Assembly: GCA_028688145.1 (NCBI GenBank)
Contig: JAQTYU010000001.1
Location: 186,001 to 250,000 of the forward strand
Reading direction: 5' to 3'
DNA length: 64,000 nucleotides
Origin: Thiotrichaceae bacterium
GTDB lineage: Bacteria; Pseudomonadota; Gammaproteobacteria; Beggiatoales; Beggiatoaceae
Shown: piece by piece, positions 62,880 through 64,000 of the stretch
Numbering within the stretch: the first letter of the stretch is position 1
How the letters are laid out: every line of letters starts with the position of its first letter
Program-made: the position numbers and the translations under genes
The notes under the pieces: generated by a model
Database searches by the model: none
The model's input: the letters and a program-made list of their open reading frames with translations, nothing else
Told to the model about the DNA's origin: nothing

Positions 62880-64000
62880 TTAACGATCAAAACCTCCAAG
62901 TAACATAATAATATCGCGAGCATTATCAGCATTACGTCGCCGCTCTTCCGCCATTTTGGTATCCGAAACTGATTCGACTTCGCCCCATGAGGCAAACGCA
63001 TGTTCACGCACGGTTAAGCCTTTGGGAGAATACATATTTTTGTCCGCGCCGTTATCAAGTAGCAATTTCACATTATCCAAAGAATAAGCAGAAATCGCAG
63101 GAAACAGCGGCGTATAACCCGCAGGATCAGGCATATTAATATCTGCCCCTTTGCTGATCAATAATTTTAACGGCTCAATCGATTTGCCACAGGCGGCGGC
63201 ATGAAACAAGGCGCGCGATTTCATAATTTCTGCGCCCTTACTCATTAAATATTCCATCATTTCAATATTGCCACTTTCCGCCGCCATCCCTAAAGGCATG
63301 GTATTTTTAGCATCTTGGCTGTGAATATCCGCGCCTTGGTTTAGTAAAAAATCCACTAATTTGACGTGATGATTCAAAATTGCCAAATGTAAGGCAGATT
63401 GTTGGTGTTTATTATTGCTAAGCAGATTTAAATCAGCCTTGTGCGTTGCCAACAAGTTCGCCAATTCCACCAAAGCAAGTTCTCGCGTTTCCTGCGGCGC
63501 AGTGTCTGCGGGATAATGATAAGCCGCGACATAATGTAAGGGCGCAAAGCCTGGGTCGGTATCGCGTAAGTTGGGGTTTGCCCCATGTTCTAACAAGACT
63601 TGAAAAGTTTTTTTATCTTTGCGATAACGCGCCGACATCAACAAGGGTGTTCTTTCAACGCTGGGCGTTTTAGGATCGGTGCTCACCGTTAAACTGTCTG
63701 CTTTTGCGCCCCGTTCTAGTAAAATCTCGACTAAGTCGTTATAGCCAAATTTTGCCGCGATATGTAGCGGTAACTCGCCTGCTTCATTGGGGTTTTCACA
63801 ATCCGCTTTGGCTTCTAACAATAATTTAAGCGTTTCACGCCGCCGTTTTTTATAATCCAGCATTTCTTCGGGTTTGGTCAGGGTGTTTTCGCGGGAATCG
63901 CCTTCAATCGCCAGATGCAACGGGGCATTACCTTTGTAATAACCCTTCACCGATGCGCCATTTTTCAATAAAACCTCAACAATTTCTTTACGCGAAAAAC
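62880..64000 (-). CDS. Ankyrin-repeat protein (partial, start outside the window)
   Basis: At least 373 residues; the frame is open to the window edge and a repeat motif continues there (RKEIVEVLLKNGA), so the TTG at 63968 is not the true start. At least eight ankyrin repeats are visible, for example GELPLHIAAKFGYNDLVEIL, HQQSALHLAILNHHVKLVDF, NTMPLGMAAESGNIEMMEYL and AGYTPLFPAISAYSLDNVKL. The C-terminal tail (AEERRRNADNARDIIMLLGG) is another part-repeat. The N-terminus is unknown, so localisation cannot be told. It is a protein-interaction scaffold by family. Its stop abuts ygiD. Confidence 0.88.
   Translation of the reverse strand, partial: FSRKEIVEVLLKNGASVKGYYKGNAPLHLAIEGDSRENTLTKPEEMLDYKKRRRETLKLLLEAKADCENPNEAGELPLHIAAKFGYNDLVEILLERGAKADSLTVSTDPKTPSVERTPLLMSARYRKDKKTFQVLLEHGANPNLRDTDPGFAPLHYVAAYHYPADTAPQETRELALVELANLLATHKADLNLLSNNKHQQSALHLAILNHHVKLVDFLLNQGADIHSQDAKNTMPLGMAAESGNIEMMEYLMSKGAEIMKSRALFHAAACGKSIEPLKLLISKGADINMPDPAGYTPLFPAISAYSLDNVKLLLDNGADKNMYSPKGLTVREHAFASWGEVESVSDTKMAEERRRNADNARDIIMLLGGFDR

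Overview
The window reads as chromosome of a moderately AT-rich gammaproteobacterium. I infer the filamentous sulfur-oxidising Beggiatoa/Thiotrichales group. The reasons are the combination of a nif segment with oxygen-protection genes, polyhydroxybutyrate (PHB) storage genes, a nitrate/nitrite-type (NIT) chemoreceptor, blue-light (BLUF) sensors, and heavy loading with decayed insertion sequences and palindromic intergenic repeats. This is inference from gene content; there is no rRNA or other phylogenetic anchor here.

Layout. 1-3.1 kb: 3' end of a nitrogenase accessory operon (nifB end, fdxN, nifO, a flavodiiron protein, two [2Fe-2S] ferredoxins). The last ferredoxin looks like the Shethna FeSII protein that shields nitrogenase from oxygen. 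3.2-6.5 kb: zinc uptake, with znuA divergent from zur-znuC-znuB around a Zur-box palindrome. 6.5-8.5 kb: mosaic of dead IS copies and a 117-bp MITE. 8.5-9.6 kb: wecE-type sugar aminotransferase. 10-11.8 kb: phaC. 12.2-15.3 kb: four consecutive small lipoprotein genes, the last split at an A9 run. 15.6-18.7 kb: an orphan heavy-metal RND pump. 19-21.2 kb: a zinc-ribbon membrane protein and two tandem BLUF sensors. 21.3-24.4 kb (minus): PhnA-domain protein, Rpn-type nuclease, envC and gpmA. 25.2-30.5 kb (minus): gspK, gspL, a membrane protein with a Gly/Cys tail, a radical SAM/SPASM enzyme and a decayed chimeric cytochrome gene. 30.8-32.4 kb: secreted PHB depolymerase and phasin. 32.5-36.8 kb: Clp-fold proteinase, dnaQ, DUF4124, trhP and a DUF465 gene. 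37.3-41.9 kb: two related exported repeat proteins. 42.3-48.8 kb: accessory region with a membrane protein carrying a helical N-terminal domain, remnants of an AAA ATPase and a UvrD-like helicase, and several IS fossils. 49.2-51.8 kb: NIT-domain chemoreceptor. 52.8-56.8 kb: a giant two-domain glycosyltransferase. 56.9-58.8 kb: AbiEi/AbiEii-like toxin-antitoxin pair. 59.4-61.9 kb: exaC/aldB-type aldehyde dehydrogenase with its DUF779 partner. 61.9-64 kb: a small protein, ygiD-like dioxygenase and an ankyrin protein cut by the window edge.

How it fits together: the nif segment couples cofactor assembly and electron carriers with oxygen defence, suiting a microaerophile. PHB synthesis, granule coating and a secreted depolymerase are all present. 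Light, nitrate and zinc sensing suggest a motile, gradient-dwelling lifestyle. The most attractive candidate for an undescribed system is the adjacent pair of radical SAM/SPASM enzyme and Gly/Cys-tailed membrane protein, directly downstream of type II secretion-like genes.
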